DNA of 64,000 nt from Alphaproteobacteria bacterium (GTDB lineage: Bacteria > Pseudomonadota > Alphaproteobacteria > UBA828). The position numbers were made by a program, and so were the translations under genes. This document shows positions 41,087-50,962 of the stretch, in pieces. The stretch covers positions 1 to 64,000 of the forward strand of contig JAJDXK010000149.1 in the NCBI GenBank assembly GCA_022823305.1, in the 5' to 3' direction. The notes below the pieces were generated by a model. The model saw only the letters and a program-made list of their open reading frames with translations, did not search any database and was not told the DNA's origin. How positions within the stretch are numbered: the stretch's first letter is position 1; every line of letters starts with the position of its first letter.

Positions 41087-41370
41087 GCATCGACAGGGAC
41101 ACGGTCGTCCGCATCGCCCGCCTCTCGCGCATCGCGATGGAGGAGGACGCGCTGGAGCCCATGGCCGAGGAGCTCAACGGCATCCTCGCCTGGGTGGAGC
41201 AGCTCGGCGAGGTCGATACCGAGGGCGTCGAGCCGATGACCGGCGCCATCGCGGCCACGCTCCCGCAGCGCGACGACGCGGCGCAGGCCGGGACGCCCAC
41301 AGACGACCTGCTGGCCAACGCGCCCGAGGCCGACGACGGCTTCTTCGTCGTCCCCAGGGTGGTCGAGTGA
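41083..41370 (+). CDS. gatC: Asp/Glu-tRNA amidotransferase subunit C
   Basis: 95 aa. GatC is the small linker that stabilises GatA on GatB. The family pattern [36 protein letters not shown] and the C-terminal [18 protein letters not shown] is complete. It overlaps the upstream CoA-transferase and the downstream gatA by four bases each. Confidence 0.95.
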   Translation: MSIDRDTVVRIARLSRIAMEEDALEPMAEELNGILAWVEQLGEVDTEGVEPMTGAIAATLPQRDDAAQAGTPTDDLLANAPEADDGFFVVPRVVE

Positions 41371-42848
41371 GCGCGCTCACCGCGCTCACCGTCGCCGGCG
41401 CCCGCGCCGGGCTTGCCGGACGCGCCTTCTCGGCGCGGGAGCTGGTGGACGCGCACATCGCCGCGATCGAGGCCGAGCGGGGGCTGAACGCCTTCGTCGC
41501 CGAGACCTTCGATCGCGCGCGCGCCGGGGCGGACGCCGCCGATGCGCGCATCGCCGCGGGCGAGGCGCGCCTGCTGGAGGGCATCCCGCTCGCCGTCAAG
41601 GACCTCTTCTGCACCCGGGGCGTGCGCAGCCAGGCCTGCTCGAAGATCCTCTCGGGCTTCGAGCCGCCCTACGAATCGACCGTCACCGCCAACCTGTGGG
41701 CCGCCGGCGCACTCATGCTGGGCAAGACCAACATGGACGAGTTCGCCATGGGCTCGGCCAACGTCACCAGCGCCGAAGGCCCGGTCGTCAACCCCTGGCG
41801 GCGCGAAGGCGACGACAAGGCGCTGGTGCCGGGCGGAAGCTCGGGCGGGTCTGCCGCCGCCGTGGCCGCACGCCTCTGCCTCGGCGCGACCGGGACCGAT
41901 ACCGGCGGCTCGATCCGCCAGCCGGCGGCCTTCTGCGGCATCGTCGGCATGAAGCCCACCTACGGCCGCTGCTCGCGCTGGGGCATGATCGCCTTCGCCT
42001 CGTCGCTCGACCAGGCGGGGCCGCTCACCCGCACGGTCGAGGACGCAGCCCTGATGCTGCAGGCGATGGCGGGCCGCGACCCGAAGGATTCCACCTCCAT
42101 CGACCGCCCGGTGCCCGATTACGCCGCAAGCCTCACGGGCGACGTGCGCGACCTCACCATCGGCGTGCCGGCGGAATACCGCATGGAGGGCATGCCGGCG
42201 GAGATCGAGGCGCTCTGGGCCGAGGGCGTGCGCTGGTTCCGCGAGGCCGGTGCGAAGGTCGTGGACGTCTCTCTGCCGCTCACCAGGTACGCGCTGCCAA
42301 CCTACTACATCGTGGCGCCGGCGGAGGCCTCCTCCAACCTCGCGCGCTACGACGGCGTGCGCTACGGCCTGCGCGTGGACGGCGACGATCCCACCGAGAT
42401 GTACGCCCGCACCCGGGCGGAAGGCTTCGGCCGCGAGGTCAGGCGACGCATCCTGATCGGCACCTACGTGCTCTCCGCCGGCTACTACGACGCCTACTAC
42501 CTCAAGGCGCAGAAGGTCCGTACCCTGATCGCGCGCGACTTCGAGCGCGCGTTCGAGAGCGTGGACGCGGTGCTGACTCCCACCGCGCCCTTCGCCGCCT
42601 TTGCCATCGGCGAGAAGATGGACGATCCCATCGCCATGTACCTGAACGACGTGTTCACGGTGCCGGCGAGCCTCGCCGGCCTGCCCGCGATCTCGGTGCC
42701 CGCCGGGCTCACCGGCGACGGGCTGCCGCTCGGCCTGCACCTGATCGCGCGGCCCTTCGACGAGCCCACCCTCTTCCGCGCGGCGGGGGTGCTGGAGAGC
42801 GCCGCCGCCTTCAGCCAGCGCCCGCCGGCGCCCGGAGCGACGCCGTGA
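41367..42848 (+). CDS. gatA: Asp/Glu-tRNA amidotransferase subunit A
   Basis: 493 aa from a GTG that overlaps gatC. GatA releases ammonia from glutamine for GatB. It is an amidase-signature enzyme with the Ser-cisSer-Lys triad: Lys in [14 protein letters not shown], the cis-Ser in [15 protein letters not shown] and the nucleophile Ser in [16 protein letters not shown]. The loop [18 protein letters not shown] follows as usual. The complex turns Glu-tRNA(Gln) and/or Asp-tRNA(Asn) into the amidated forms. Confidence 0.97.
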   Translation: MSALTALTVAGARAGLAGRAFSARELVDAHIAAIEAERGLNAFVAETFDRARAGADAADARIAAGEARLLEGIPLAVKDLFCTRGVRSQACSKILSGFEPPYESTVTANLWAAGALMLGKTNMDEFAMGSANVTSAEGPVVNPWRREGDDKALVPGGSSGGSAAAVAARLCLGATGTDTGGSIRQPAAFCGIVGMKPTYGRCSRWGMIAFASSLDQAGPLTRTVEDAALMLQAMAGRDPKDSTSIDRPVPDYAASLTGDVRDLTIGVPAEYRMEGMPAEIEALWAEGVRWFREAGAKVVDVSLPLTRYALPTYYIVAPAEASSNLARYDGVRYGLRVDGDDPTEMYARTRAEGFGREVRRRILIGTYVLSAGYYDAYYLKAQKVRTLIARDFERAFESVDAVLTPTAPFAAFAIGEKMDDPIAMYLNDVFTVPASLAGLPAISVPAGLTGDGLPLGLHLIARPFDEPTLFRAAGVLESAAAFSQRPPAPGATP

Positions 42849-44308
42849 GCGCAGACGGCTACCGCATCCGGGGCCGGGACGGCGACTGGGAGATCGCCGT
42901 CGGGCTCGAGGTCCACGCCCAGGTGGTCTCCGAGGCCAAGCTCTTCTCCGACGCGCCCACCGCCTTCGGCGCCGCGCCCAACAGCCAGGTCTCCCTCGTC
43001 GATGCAGCGATGCCGGGCATGCTGCCCGTGATCAACCACGAGTGCGTGGCGCAGGCGGTGCGCACCGGGCTCGCGCTGGAAGCCGAGATCAACCTGACCT
43101 CGGTGTTCGACCGCAAGAACTACTTCTACCCCGACCTCCCGCCCGGCTATCAGATCTCGCAGTACTCGCGGCCAATCGTCGGCCGGGGCCACGTCGTGCT
43201 CGACCTGGAGGACGGCGCGCAGCGCAGCATCGGCATCACCCGGTTGCACCTGGAGATGGACGCGGGCAAGTCCGTCCACGACCGCCGCGCCGACGCCACC
43301 TGCGTCGACCTCAACCGCGCCGGCGTCGCGCTGATGGAGATCGTCTCCGAGCCCGACATCAGGAGCCCGGAGGAGGCCGGCCTCTACCTGCGCAAGCTGC
43401 GCTCGATCCTGCGCACCATCGGCACCTGCGACGGCAACATGGAGCAGGGCTCGCTGCGCGCCGACGTGAACGTCTCGGTGCGCCGGTCGGGCGAGGAACT
43501 GGGCACCCGCTGCGAGATCAAGAACCTCAACTCGGTCCGTTTCGTCATGAAGGCGATCGAGGTCGAGGCCCGCCGCCAGGTCGCGGTAATCGAGAGCGGC
43601 GGCGCGGTGGAGCTGGAGACGCGCCTCTTCGATCCCGAGCGCGGCGAGACCCGCTCCATGCGCTCGAAGGAGGAGGCCCACGACTACCGCTACTTCCCCG
43701 ACCCCGACCTGCTGCCGCTCACCCTCGACCCCGCCTGGGTCGAGGAACTGCGCGCCGCCCTGCCGGAGCTGCCCGACGCGCGGAAGGCGCGCTTCATGGC
43801 CGAGCACGGGCTTTCCGCCTACGACGCCGGCGTGCTGGTGGCCGCGCGCGCGATCGCGGACCTCTTCGATGCTGCAGCGGCCGGCCGCGACGCCAAGCGG
43901 GTCGCCAACTTCATCATGGGCCCGCTCTTCGGCGCCCTGAACCGGGCCGGGATCGAGGTCGAGGACTGCCCGGTCCCGGCCGATGCGCTCGGTGCGCTGA
44001 TCGACCGGGTGAGCGACGACACCATCTCGCACCAGTCCGCCAACACCGTGATCCAGGCCGTGGTCGCAACCGGCGCGGACGTGGACGCCGTCATCGAGGA
44101 GAAGGGGCTGCGGCAGGTCAGCGACGCGGGCGCCATCGAGGCGCTGGTGGAGCGGGTGATCGCCGACAACCCCGACAAGGTCGCCGACTACCGCGCCGGC
44201 AGGACGAAGCTCATGGGCTGGTTCGTCGGCCAGGTGATGAAGGCGTCGGCCGGCAAGGCCAACCCGCGCGCGGTCAACGAGGCGCTGCGGGCCCGGCTAG
44301 ACGGCTGA
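42845..44308 (+). CDS. gatB: Asp/Glu-tRNA amidotransferase subunit B
   Basis: 487 aa from a GTG at 42845 that overlaps the gatA stop. GatB binds the misacylated tRNA and carries out kinase and amide-transfer steps. Visible: [53 protein letters not shown], and the C-terminal YqeY-like tail domain ending [21 protein letters not shown]. Its presence means that GlnRS and/or AsnRS is probably missing in this organism. Confidence 0.97.
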   Translation: MSADGYRIRGRDGDWEIAVGLEVHAQVVSEAKLFSDAPTAFGAAPNSQVSLVDAAMPGMLPVINHECVAQAVRTGLALEAEINLTSVFDRKNYFYPDLPPGYQISQYSRPIVGRGHVVLDLEDGAQRSIGITRLHLEMDAGKSVHDRRADATCVDLNRAGVALMEIVSEPDIRSPEEAGLYLRKLRSILRTIGTCDGNMEQGSLRADVNVSVRRSGEELGTRCEIKNLNSVRFVMKAIEVEARRQVAVIESGGAVELETRLFDPERGETRSMRSKEEAHDYRYFPDPDLLPLTLDPAWVEELRAALPELPDARKARFMAEHGLSAYDAGVLVAARAIADLFDAAAAGRDAKRVANFIMGPLFGALNRAGIEVEDCPVPADALGALIDRVSDDTISHQSANTVIQAVVATGADVDAVIEEKGLRQVSDAGAIEALVERVIADNPDKVADYRAGRTKLMGWFVGQVMKASAGKANPRAVNEALRARLDG

Positions 44309-44352
44309 GCGCCGTGCCGCGCCCGCCGCCCTGAAGGGAACGGGGCCGAGCC

Positions 44353-45252
44353 ATGTTCCTGCCGCTCAAGGACGACAATCCGCTCAACCGGATCGGCTTC
44401 CAGTTCGTGACGGTAGCGCTGATCGCCGCCTGCACCGTCGTCTGGATCGTCCAGATGGCCGGCGGCGAGCGCTTCGATGCCGAGCTGATCTTCCGCCTCG
44501 GCATGATCCCGGTGACGGTCCTCGGCGACCTCACCCGCGAGCCCGACATGGTCACGGTGACGCCCTGGCTCACCGTCTTCACGTCGATGTTCCTGCACGG
44601 GGGCTTCTGGCACCTGCTCGGCAACATGCTCTACCTCTGGATCTTCGGCGACAACGTCGAGGACGCGATGGGCCACTGGCGCTTCGCGCTCTTCTACCTG
44701 CTCTGCGGCGCCGTGGCGGGGCTGACCCACGCCGCCGTCGAGCCCGCCTCGCAGATCCCCACCATCGGCGCGAGCGGCGCGGTCTCCGGCGTGCTCGGGG
44801 CCTACTTCGTGCTGCATCCCAGGCGGGGCGTCTGGATGCTCATCTTCTTCATGCCCATCCGCTTCCCCGCCTGGGCGGTGCTGGGAGTCTGGATCGGTTA
44901 TCAGGTCATCAACGCGCTGGCCGATGCGGGCGGCGGGGTCGCGTGGTACGCCCACGTCGGGGGCTTCGTCGCCGGCGCACTGCTGGTGGTGCCGCTGCGC
45001 AAGCGCGGCGTGCCGCTCTTCGACCGCGGCTTCGTCCGCACCCGCAGGCGGACGCCCTACCGGCCGCCGCCGGAGGCCGAGAGTCCGGGAATGGGGCCAT
45101 GGGAGGAGCAGCCTCCCGATCCCCGGGCCGACGGCGACGCGCCGTGGCAGGAGCCGCCTGCCACGCGGCCCAACGGCGGCGGCGAGCACAAGGGTCCCGG
45201 GACCGGCCCCTGGGGACGGCGGCCGCGCGGACCCTGGTCGCGGAGGGACTGA
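44353..45252 (+). CDS. Rhomboid family intramembrane serine protease
   Basis: 299 aa. Six or so membrane segments to about residue 215. The catalytic Ser is in IPTIGASGAVSGVLGAY (GASG motif) and the His in WYAHVGGFVAGALL, forming the Ser-His dyad; the HGGFWHLLGNMLYLWIFGDNVE block holds the oxyanion His and Asn. A hydrophilic Pro/Arg/Gly-rich C-terminal tail of about 75 residues follows. It cuts membrane proteins within the bilayer; targets unknown. Confidence 0.92.
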   Translation: MFLPLKDDNPLNRIGFQFVTVALIAACTVVWIVQMAGGERFDAELIFRLGMIPVTVLGDLTREPDMVTVTPWLTVFTSMFLHGGFWHLLGNMLYLWIFGDNVEDAMGHWRFALFYLLCGAVAGLTHAAVEPASQIPTIGASGAVSGVLGAYFVLHPRRGVWMLIFFMPIRFPAWAVLGVWIGYQVINALADAGGGVAWYAHVGGFVAGALLVVPLRKRGVPLFDRGFVRTRRRTPYRPPPEAESPGMGPWEEQPPDPRADGDAPWQEPPATRPNGGGEHKGPGTGPWGRRPRGPWSRRD

Positions 45253-45255
45253 CCC

Positions 45256-45471
45256 ATCGCATCCGAGCGCAAGAGCGACTACTTCGCCGAGCGCATCCGG
45301 GCGGAGCTGGCGTTCGCGCGCTCGCGCGGTGCGCGCGACGCCGAGGCGCTGGCGCGGCACCTCAACCGGCGCGGCTTCCTCACCCGCGCAGGCCAGCGCT
45401 GGACCGCGGAGGCCGTCGAGGCGGAGACCGCGCGCCGCCCCCCTAAATGCGGTGCCGCTGCCCGGCCCTGA
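45256..45471 (+). CDS. Small helix-turn-helix-like protein, start codon unclear, 3' end possibly truncated
   Basis: 71 codons open directly after, and in frame with, the rhomboid stop TGA. There is no ATG, GTG or TTG; an ATC at 45256 has GGAGG nine bases upstream. The predicted ALARHLNRRGFLTRAGQRWT part looks like the DNA-binding end of serine recombinases (LNxRGxxTRxGxRW). The last ~14 residues read through the boundary to lower-G+C DNA, so the true C-terminus may have been cut off by the insertion of the next gene. Readthrough of the rhomboid stop is another reading. Confidence 0.4.
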   Translation: MASERKSDYFAERIRAELAFARSRGARDAEALARHLNRRGFLTRAGQRWTAEAVEAETARRPPKCGAAARP

Positions 45472-46729
45472 ACGAGCCGGGCTCTTTTTCCCACCGATCC
45501 AAACCCGCGCGCCAATAGTAGCCCTGCCCAATTTGGTATCCATCATCGAGTGTTGACACGCTGTCCTTGGCCCGTTCGTAAATCCTTGGCCAGTCGCCCA
45601 CGTTCTCCCGTGCGTACCATCCCAAGGCAAGAAGCGCCGCTCGTTCCTCCTCGGTCAGCTTACAGAACATTTTTTTGAGTCGTGCGTAGGAGGGCAGCTT
45701 GAAGTCCTTGCTAATGTCCATAGACGATCGTGCGCGTAAGCCTTTCGCATCGCCTCCGGCACGCTTGGCGGCTCTGGCATCCACGTCGTGCGCCCAGCCG
45801 TCATAGGCATCGCTCAACGCCTCCACCTTCGACCGGGAGATCGCGGGAGGCGGACTTCGCTTCGCCTGCGTCTCCTGAATCCACTCAATCGTGCGTGCGC
45901 GCTCCTCGCGCAACTCCTCCAAGTGTTCAGACTTCCCACGTGGCTCCTTGATCGTCAACGGCCACATTGGAAAGGGCCAGTTCCAAATTATGAACTCTAA
46001 GGTTGACTCGTCTTCGAAGGTCAATCCGCCCGCTTCGAGCTGTTCCAATGTATGCTTGATGAGCTGTCGAAGTTCTCTTCGATCCATCTCTGGTTCAGGC
46101 AAGAAATCTCTCCATATCGTGGCTATCGTAGCCAACCCATCGGGCGAATTGCCCCCGGCATTGGACAGAGCTTGGCTAAGCGTGACACAATCGGGAGATT
46201 CGTAAGGCCCCAGACTGGGGAGCGGGTTGCCCGGAGCGCTCCAGTAGCATTCGCCGGATTCGTCGGTGAGGTCTCGGACGTAATCGACATACAGGGTCTG
46301 CTCTCGCTCCGCAGTGATCGAATTCGGAAAAATCCAATCAACCCAGTTTGGCCCTTCCAAGTAGAAGGGACGGCACTCGCTCTCGATCAGTCCGCAAAGC
46401 TCCTTAAATGAATGAATGTTTGGATACGAACACGCCATGGCATAAATCCGCTTCGCGACGTGCCCGTAAAAGCGACCTGCAACGTCCGCTCTTTTCTCCC
46501 AGTCGCTCGGGCATCGAATCAAGTCCATAAGAATCAAGACCTTCGCAGCTTCTTCCTTCGCGAAGCCGCGCATGATTTCTGAGGCACGAAATTCTCTGTC
46601 CCGATACAGCCGATGCGCGGTTTCATCCAAGCTAACGGCGTTCTCAACAATGAGTGGTATACCTTCGGATAGCTCCTTGAAGAGGCGGTCATCCGGGAAG
46701 CTTGCCAAGTCGCGAATAGCCCGCCGCAT
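45443..46729 (-). CDS. AbiV-like protein of unknown function on a lower-G+C islet
   Basis: 428 aa, not firmly recognised. Residues ~22-65 (IPLIVENAVSLDETAHRLYR, then FRASEIMRGFAKEEAAKVL) match the layout of AbiV-family abortive-infection proteins: a paired-helix segment with an E-E-x-x-K-like turn. The middle has a Trp-rich part (FIIWNWPFPMWPLTI). The end (TEEERAALLALGWYAREN, YQIGQGYYWRAGLDRW) faintly recalls DUF3775. One counted 60-base line gives 50% G+C, well below its neighbours. Both boundaries are next to broken-looking small frames. A phage-defence role is inference from the AbiV resemblance only. Confidence 0.55.
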   Translation of the reverse strand: MRRAIRDLASFPDDRLFKELSEGIPLIVENAVSLDETAHRLYRDREFRASEIMRGFAKEEAAKVLILMDLIRCPSDWEKRADVAGRFYGHVAKRIYAMACSYPNIHSFKELCGLIESECRPFYLEGPNWVDWIFPNSITAEREQTLYVDYVRDLTDESGECYWSAPGNPLPSLGPYESPDCVTLSQALSNAGGNSPDGLATIATIWRDFLPEPEMDRRELRQLIKHTLEQLEAGGLTFEDESTLEFIIWNWPFPMWPLTIKEPRGKSEHLEELREERARTIEWIQETQAKRSPPPAISRSKVEALSDAYDGWAHDVDARAAKRAGGDAKGLRARSSMDISKDFKLPSYARLKKMFCKLTEEERAALLALGWYARENVGDWPRIYERAKDSVSTLDDGYQIGQGYYWRAGLDRWEKEPGSFRAGQRHRI

Positions 46730-46792
46730 TCTTACCGTTCCATCCGATTGAACTGGTTCATCTTGCGAAACTAGATTTTCGCCCGCCCTGTC

Positions 46793-46840
46793 TTAGTTCG
46801 CCGCCGGCGCGGCGTGGCCGTCATGCGTGACGACGTCCAT
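46793..46840 (-). pseudogene. Possible 5' stub of a native gene cut by the AbiV-like islet
   Basis: On the minus strand GGGGAGG precedes an ATG at 46840 by five bases, a strong start site, yet the frame ends after 15 codons ([15 protein letters not shown]) exactly where the sequence turns from G+C-rich to lower G+C. This looks like the first codons of a gene whose body was displaced. It could equally be a tiny leader peptide or chance. Confidence 0.3.
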
Positions 46841-46916
46841 GGCATCCTCCCCGCTCATTCAAGATATTGTAGCCTGAGTCCAGAGCAGCGCATAAGGACG
46901 GGTGCACCAACAAGTG

Positions 46917-46946
46917 TTGCCCGACTCTCGGCCCAAGGCGTATACA
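46917..46946 (+). promoter_or_regulatory. Candidate promoter of the rpiB-glyA-nrdR-rib operon
   Basis: TTGCCC (46917-46922), an 18-base spacer and TATACA (46941-46946), 34 bases before the rpiB ATG. Four of six bases match in each box. Confidence 0.42.
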
Positions 46947-46979
46947 GGTCGCGCCATGGGCCTCGCGGCAGGGGTGGCC

Positions 46980-47414
46980 ATGCCGGACCAGCTAATAGCC
47001 ATCGCCTCCGACCACGCGGGCGTCGACCTCAAGGCGGTGCTCCGCGCCGAGCTGGAGGCTACCGGCCGCGAGGTCATCGACCTGGGTCCGAGCGGCGACG
47101 GTCCGGTCGACTACCCCGACTACGCCGAGGCCCTGGCGCAGGCGATCGAGAGCGGGCGCGCCGAGAAGGGCGTCCTCATCTGCGGGAGCGGCATCGGCAT
47201 GAGCATCGCAGTCAACCGCAGCCGTGCCGTGCGCGGTGCGCTCTGCCACGACGAGGAGGCGGCGCGGCTCGCGCGCGCCCACAACGACGCCAACGTCATC
47301 GCGCTCGGCGCCCGCCGCGTCTCGGAGGAGACCGCGCGCCGCTGCCTGCAGGCGTTTCTGGACACGGACTTCGAGGGCGGCCGCCACAAGGCGCGGGTCG
47401 CCAAGCTTTCCTGA
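46980..47414 (+). CDS. rpiB: Ribose-5-phosphate isomerase B
   Basis: 144 aa from the ATG at 46980 ([18 protein letters not shown]); ATGs at 46902 and 46956 would add residues not seen in the family. It interconverts ribose 5-phosphate and ribulose 5-phosphate. The active-site Cys is in [17 protein letters not shown], and [15 protein letters not shown] and [15 protein letters not shown] are all present. glyA follows after 29 bases. Confidence 0.96.
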   Translation: MPDQLIAIASDHAGVDLKAVLRAELEATGREVIDLGPSGDGPVDYPDYAEALAQAIESGRAEKGVLICGSGIGMSIAVNRSRAVRGALCHDEEAARLARAHNDANVIALGARRVSEETARRCLQAFLDTDFEGGRHKARVAKLS

Positions 47415-47443
47415 CCGGACCGGCAGGAAGAAGGAAGGCAATC

Positions 47444-48754
47444 ATGGCTGTCTCCACGCAGGCCCAGGCCGGGGCCGGCACCCCCTTCTTCACCAGCCCG
47501 CTGCACGAGGCCGACCCGGCCGTCCATGCCGCGGTGGCCGGCGAGATCGAGCGCCTGCAGACGACCATCGAGCTGATCGCGTCGGAAAACATCGTGAGCC
47601 GCGCGGTGCTGGAGGCCCAGGGCTCCGTGCTCACCAACAAGTACGCCGAGGGCTATCCCGGGCGGCGCTACTACGGCGGCTGCGAGAACGTCGACATCGG
47701 CGAAGGGCTCGCCATCGAGCGGGCGATCGCCATCTTCGGCTGCGGCTTCGCCAACGTGCAGCCCCATTCCGGCGCACAGGCCAACCAGGCGGCCTTTCTC
47801 GCCACGCTCGAGCCCGGCGACACCTTTCTCGGCCTCTCGCTCGCGGCCGGCGGGCACCTCACCCACGGCGCTGCGCCCAACCTCTCGGGCAAGTGGTTCA
47901 AGGCGGTGCAGTACGGCGTCCGCCGCGAGGACGGACGCATCGATCTCGACGAGGTGGCCCGGCTTGCGGAGGCCGAGAAGCCGAAGCTCATCGTCGCCGG
48001 CGGCTCCGCCTATCCGCGCATCATCGACTTCGAGGGCTTCCGCAGGATCGCCGATGGGGTGGGCGCGGTCTTCATGGTCGACATGGCCCACTTCGCAGGC
48101 CTGGTCGCGGCAGGCGTGCACCCGAATCCCTTCCCGCACGCCCACATCGTCACGACCACCACGCACAAGACCCTGCGCGGCCCGCGCGGCGGCATGATCC
48201 TGACCGACAACGAGGCGCTCTCGAAGCGGGTCAACTCGGCCGTCTTCCCCGGCCTGCAGGGCGGGCCGCTGGAGCACGTGATAGCCGGAAAGGCGGTGGC
48301 GCTGGGCGAGGCGATGCAGCCCGCCTTCAAGGACTACGCCCGGCAGGTGGTGGCCAACGCCAAGGCGCTGGCGGCCGCGCTGCTCGAGCGCGGCTACGAC
48401 ATCGTCTCCGGCGGCACCGACACCCACCTCCTGCTGGTCGATCTGCGCTCCAAGGGACTCACCGGCAAGCGGGCGGAGGCCCTGCTGGAGGAGGCCGGAA
48501 TCACCTGCAACAAGAACGGCGTTCCCTTCGATCCCGAAAAGCCCTGGGTGACCTCGGGCATCCGCCTCGGCTCGCCGGCGGCCACCAGCCGCGGCTTCGG
48601 CGAGGCCGAGTTCCGGCGCATCGCCGGCTGGATCGCCGATCTGCTCGATCTCGAGGCCGGCGCGGCGGGCGCCGGCGAGGGCCGCGCGGCAGAGATCCGC
48701 GCCGACGTCCGGGCGCTCTGCGCCGCCTTTCCCGTCTATCCCGGCCACGCCTGA
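47444..48754 (+). CDS. glyA: Serine hydroxymethyltransferase
   Basis: 436 aa. It converts serine and tetrahydrofolate to glycine and methylene-THF. The PLP lysine is in [18 protein letters not shown] near residue 245; [19 protein letters not shown] and [16 protein letters not shown] are typical N-terminal parts. AAGGAAGG precedes the ATG. The rpiB-glyA-nrdR order is common in alphaproteobacteria. Confidence 0.98.
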   Translation: MAVSTQAQAGAGTPFFTSPLHEADPAVHAAVAGEIERLQTTIELIASENIVSRAVLEAQGSVLTNKYAEGYPGRRYYGGCENVDIGEGLAIERAIAIFGCGFANVQPHSGAQANQAAFLATLEPGDTFLGLSLAAGGHLTHGAAPNLSGKWFKAVQYGVRREDGRIDLDEVARLAEAEKPKLIVAGGSAYPRIIDFEGFRRIADGVGAVFMVDMAHFAGLVAAGVHPNPFPHAHIVTTTTHKTLRGPRGGMILTDNEALSKRVNSAVFPGLQGGPLEHVIAGKAVALGEAMQPAFKDYARQVVANAKALAAALLERGYDIVSGGTDTHLLLVDLRSKGLTGKRAEALLEEAGITCNKNGVPFDPEKPWVTSGIRLGSPAATSRGFGEAEFRRIAGWIADLLDLEAGAAGAGEGRAAEIRADVRALCAAFPVYPGHA

Positions 48755-48768
48755 GAGGGAGGCTCGCC

Positions 48769-49227
48769 GTGCGCTGCCCGTTCTGCGGCAATGAAGACAC
48801 GCAGGTGAAGGATTCGCGGCCGACCGAGGACAACACCGCGATCCGCCGCCGCCGGCAATGCACCAACTGCGCCGGCCGCTTCACCACCTTCGAGAGGATC
48901 CAGCTGCGCGAGCTCGCGGTCGTCAAGAGCAACGGCCAGCGGGCCCCCTTCGAGCGCGAGAAGATGCTGCGCTCGATGCAGATCGCGCTGCGCAAGCGGC
49001 CGGTCGAGCCCGAGCGGGTCGACCAGATCGTGACCGGCATCGTGCGCCGGCTGGAGAGTCTGGGCGAAGCTGAGATCCCGTCGAGCGTGATCGGCGAGAT
49101 GGTGATGGACGCGCTCTCCGGCCTCGATCAGGTGGCCTACGTCCGCTTCGCCTCGGTCTACCGGAACTTCGGCGAGAAGAAGGACTTCGAGGAGTTCATC
49201 GGCGGGCTCGACGACGAGCGGGACTGA
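48769..49227 (+). CDS. nrdR: Transcriptional repressor NrdR
   Basis: 152 aa from a GTG at 48769. It represses ribonucleotide reductase genes in response to ATP/dATP. The zinc ribbon has [15 protein letters not shown] and [16 protein letters not shown], and the ATP-cone follows ([20 protein letters not shown]). It sits 14 bases after glyA and four before ribD. Confidence 0.97.
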   Translation: MRCPFCGNEDTQVKDSRPTEDNTAIRRRRQCTNCAGRFTTFERIQLRELAVVKSNGQRAPFEREKMLRSMQIALRKRPVEPERVDQIVTGIVRRLESLGEAEIPSSVIGEMVMDALSGLDQVAYVRFASVYRNFGEKKDFEEFIGGLDDERD

Positions 49228-49231
49228 GCCG

Positions 49232-50350
49232 ATGACGGAGGCCGACCCGGCCCTCGACCGCCGCTTAATGGCGCTCGCGCTGGCGCTCGCCGGGCGGGGC
49301 CTCGGCTCCACTTGGCCCAACCCGGCGGTGGGCTGCGTGCTCGTCCGGGACGGGCGCATCACGGGCCGCGGCCGGACCCAGCCGGGCGGCCGCCCCCATG
49401 CCGAGACCGAGGCGCTGGCCCGCGCTGGCGAGGCGGCGCAGGGCGCCACCTGCTACGTCACCCTCGAGCCCTGCGCCCACGAGGGCGAGACCGGCCCCTG
49501 CGCCGACGCGCTGGTGCGGGCGGGCATCGCGCGCGCCGTGATCGCGCTGGAGGACCCGGATCCACGCGTCGCCGGGCGCGGCGTCGCCACGCTCGAAGCA
49601 GCGGGCATCGCGGTCGCGCGCGGCTGCATGGAGGAAGAGGCGAGGGCGCTCAACGCGGGCTTCCTCTCGCGCATCCAGCGCGGCCGGCCCCTCGTGACCC
49701 TCAAGCTCGCGAGCAGCCTGGACGGGCGCATCGCGACGCAGACCGGCGACAGCCGCTGGATCACCGGCCCGCTCGCGCGCGCCCGCGGCCACCTGCTCCG
49801 GGCCCGCCACGACGCGGTGATGGTGGGCGCGGCAAGCGCGATCGCCGACGACCCCGCGCTCACCTGCCGGCTCCCCGGCATGGCAGGCTGGAGCCCCGTC
49901 CGCATCGTCATCGACGGCAGCGCGCCCCTGCCCGCGGGCCATGCGCTCGTCGCCGGCGCCCGCGAGAGCGCGACCTGGATCGTCTCCACCGAGGCGCTGG
50001 GGCAGGACGGCCGCCACGAGGCCTGGCGCCAGGCCGGGGTGGAGGTCGTCGAGGTTGCGGCGGATGAAGCGGGCCGCCCGGCCCTCGATGCGGCGCTCGA
50101 GGCCCTTGCCGGGCGCGGCCTCACCCGCGTTCTGGTGGAAGGCGGCGGCCGCCTCGCGGCCTCCCTGCTGCGGTCGCGCCTGGTCGACCGCATCGCGTGG
50201 TTCCGCGCGCCATGCGCGATCGGCGGCGACGGCGTGCCGGCGCTCGCCGGCCTCGGCATCGAGCGCGCGACGGACATGGCGCGCTTCGTCCGCGTCTCGT
50301 CCGCCCCGCTCGGCGAGGACGTGCTGGACACCCTGGTCCCGGCGGCCTAG
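49232..50350 (+). CDS. ribD: Bifunctional riboflavin deaminase/reductase
   Basis: 372 aa. The N-terminal deaminase has the zinc site HAE in GGRPHAETEALARAG and the PCAHEGETGPCADAL motif. The C-terminal reductase has LKLASSLDGRIAT, DSRWITG and LVEGGGRLAASLL. It carries out the second and third steps of riboflavin synthesis. It is the first gene of the rib operon, four bases after nrdR. No FMN riboswitch is evident upstream. Confidence 0.97.
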   Translation: MTEADPALDRRLMALALALAGRGLGSTWPNPAVGCVLVRDGRITGRGRTQPGGRPHAETEALARAGEAAQGATCYVTLEPCAHEGETGPCADALVRAGIARAVIALEDPDPRVAGRGVATLEAAGIAVARGCMEEEARALNAGFLSRIQRGRPLVTLKLASSLDGRIATQTGDSRWITGPLARARGHLLRARHDAVMVGAASAIADDPALTCRLPGMAGWSPVRIVIDGSAPLPAGHALVAGARESATWIVSTEALGQDGRHEAWRQAGVEVVEVAADEAGRPALDAALEALAGRGLTRVLVEGGGRLAASLLRSRLVDRIAWFRAPCAIGGDGVPALAGLGIERATDMARFVRVSSAPLGEDVLDTLVPAA

Positions 50351-50359
50351 GGGACGCCC

Positions 50360-50953
50360 ATGTTCTCCGGAATCGTCACCGATGTGGGCCATGTGCGGGC
50401 GGCGGAAGAGGCCGCCGCCGGCGGCATGCGGCTCGAGATCGGCACCGCCTACGACACCGCAGACATCGCCCTCGGCGCGTCCGTCGCCTGCTCGGGCCCC
50501 TGCCTCACGGTGACGGACAAGGGGCCGGGCTGGTTCGCCGTCGACGTCTCGGGCGAGACCGCGAGCCGCACCACCCTCGGCGACTGGCGCGCCGGCACGC
50601 GGGTCAATCTGGAGCGTGCCCTCGGCCTGGGCGACGAGATCGGCGGCCACCTCGTCACCGGCCACATCGACGGCGTCGGGCTGGTCGAGAAGGCGGAACC
50701 CGAGGGCGACTCGCTCCGCCTCAGCGTCCACTGCCCAGCGGAACTCGCGCGCTTCGTCGCATCCAAGGGCTCGGTCGCGCTCGACGGCGTCTCGCTGACG
50801 GTGAACGAGGTGGAGGGCGCGGTGTTCGGGATCAACCTGATCCCGCACACGCTGGCCCAGACCACGCTCGACGACTGCGCCGCCGGCCGCCGCCTCAACC
50901 TTGAGGTGGACCTGATCGCGCGCTACCTTGCGCGCCTCCTTCCTGAGCGTTGA
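50360..50953 (+). CDS. ribE: Riboflavin synthase alpha chain
   Basis: 197 aa made of two lumazine-binding repeats. The first starts [13 protein letters not shown], the second contains [16 protein letters not shown], with the conserved [11 protein letters not shown] and [13 protein letters not shown] parts. It dismutates two 6,7-dimethyl-8-ribityllumazine into riboflavin, working with ribH lumazine synthase downstream. Nine bases after ribD. Confidence 0.97.
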   Translation: MFSGIVTDVGHVRAAEEAAAGGMRLEIGTAYDTADIALGASVACSGPCLTVTDKGPGWFAVDVSGETASRTTLGDWRAGTRVNLERALGLGDEIGGHLVTGHIDGVGLVEKAEPEGDSLRLSVHCPAELARFVASKGSVALDGVSLTVNEVEGAVFGINLIPHTLAQTTLDDCAAGRRLNLEVDLIARYLARLLPER

Positions 50954-50962
50954 TGGGTCGAG

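Noticed and set aside
49100-49232. FMN riboswitch before ribD
   Set aside because: nrdR ends four bases before ribD, so there is no leader, and no RFN-type conserved blocks are seen.
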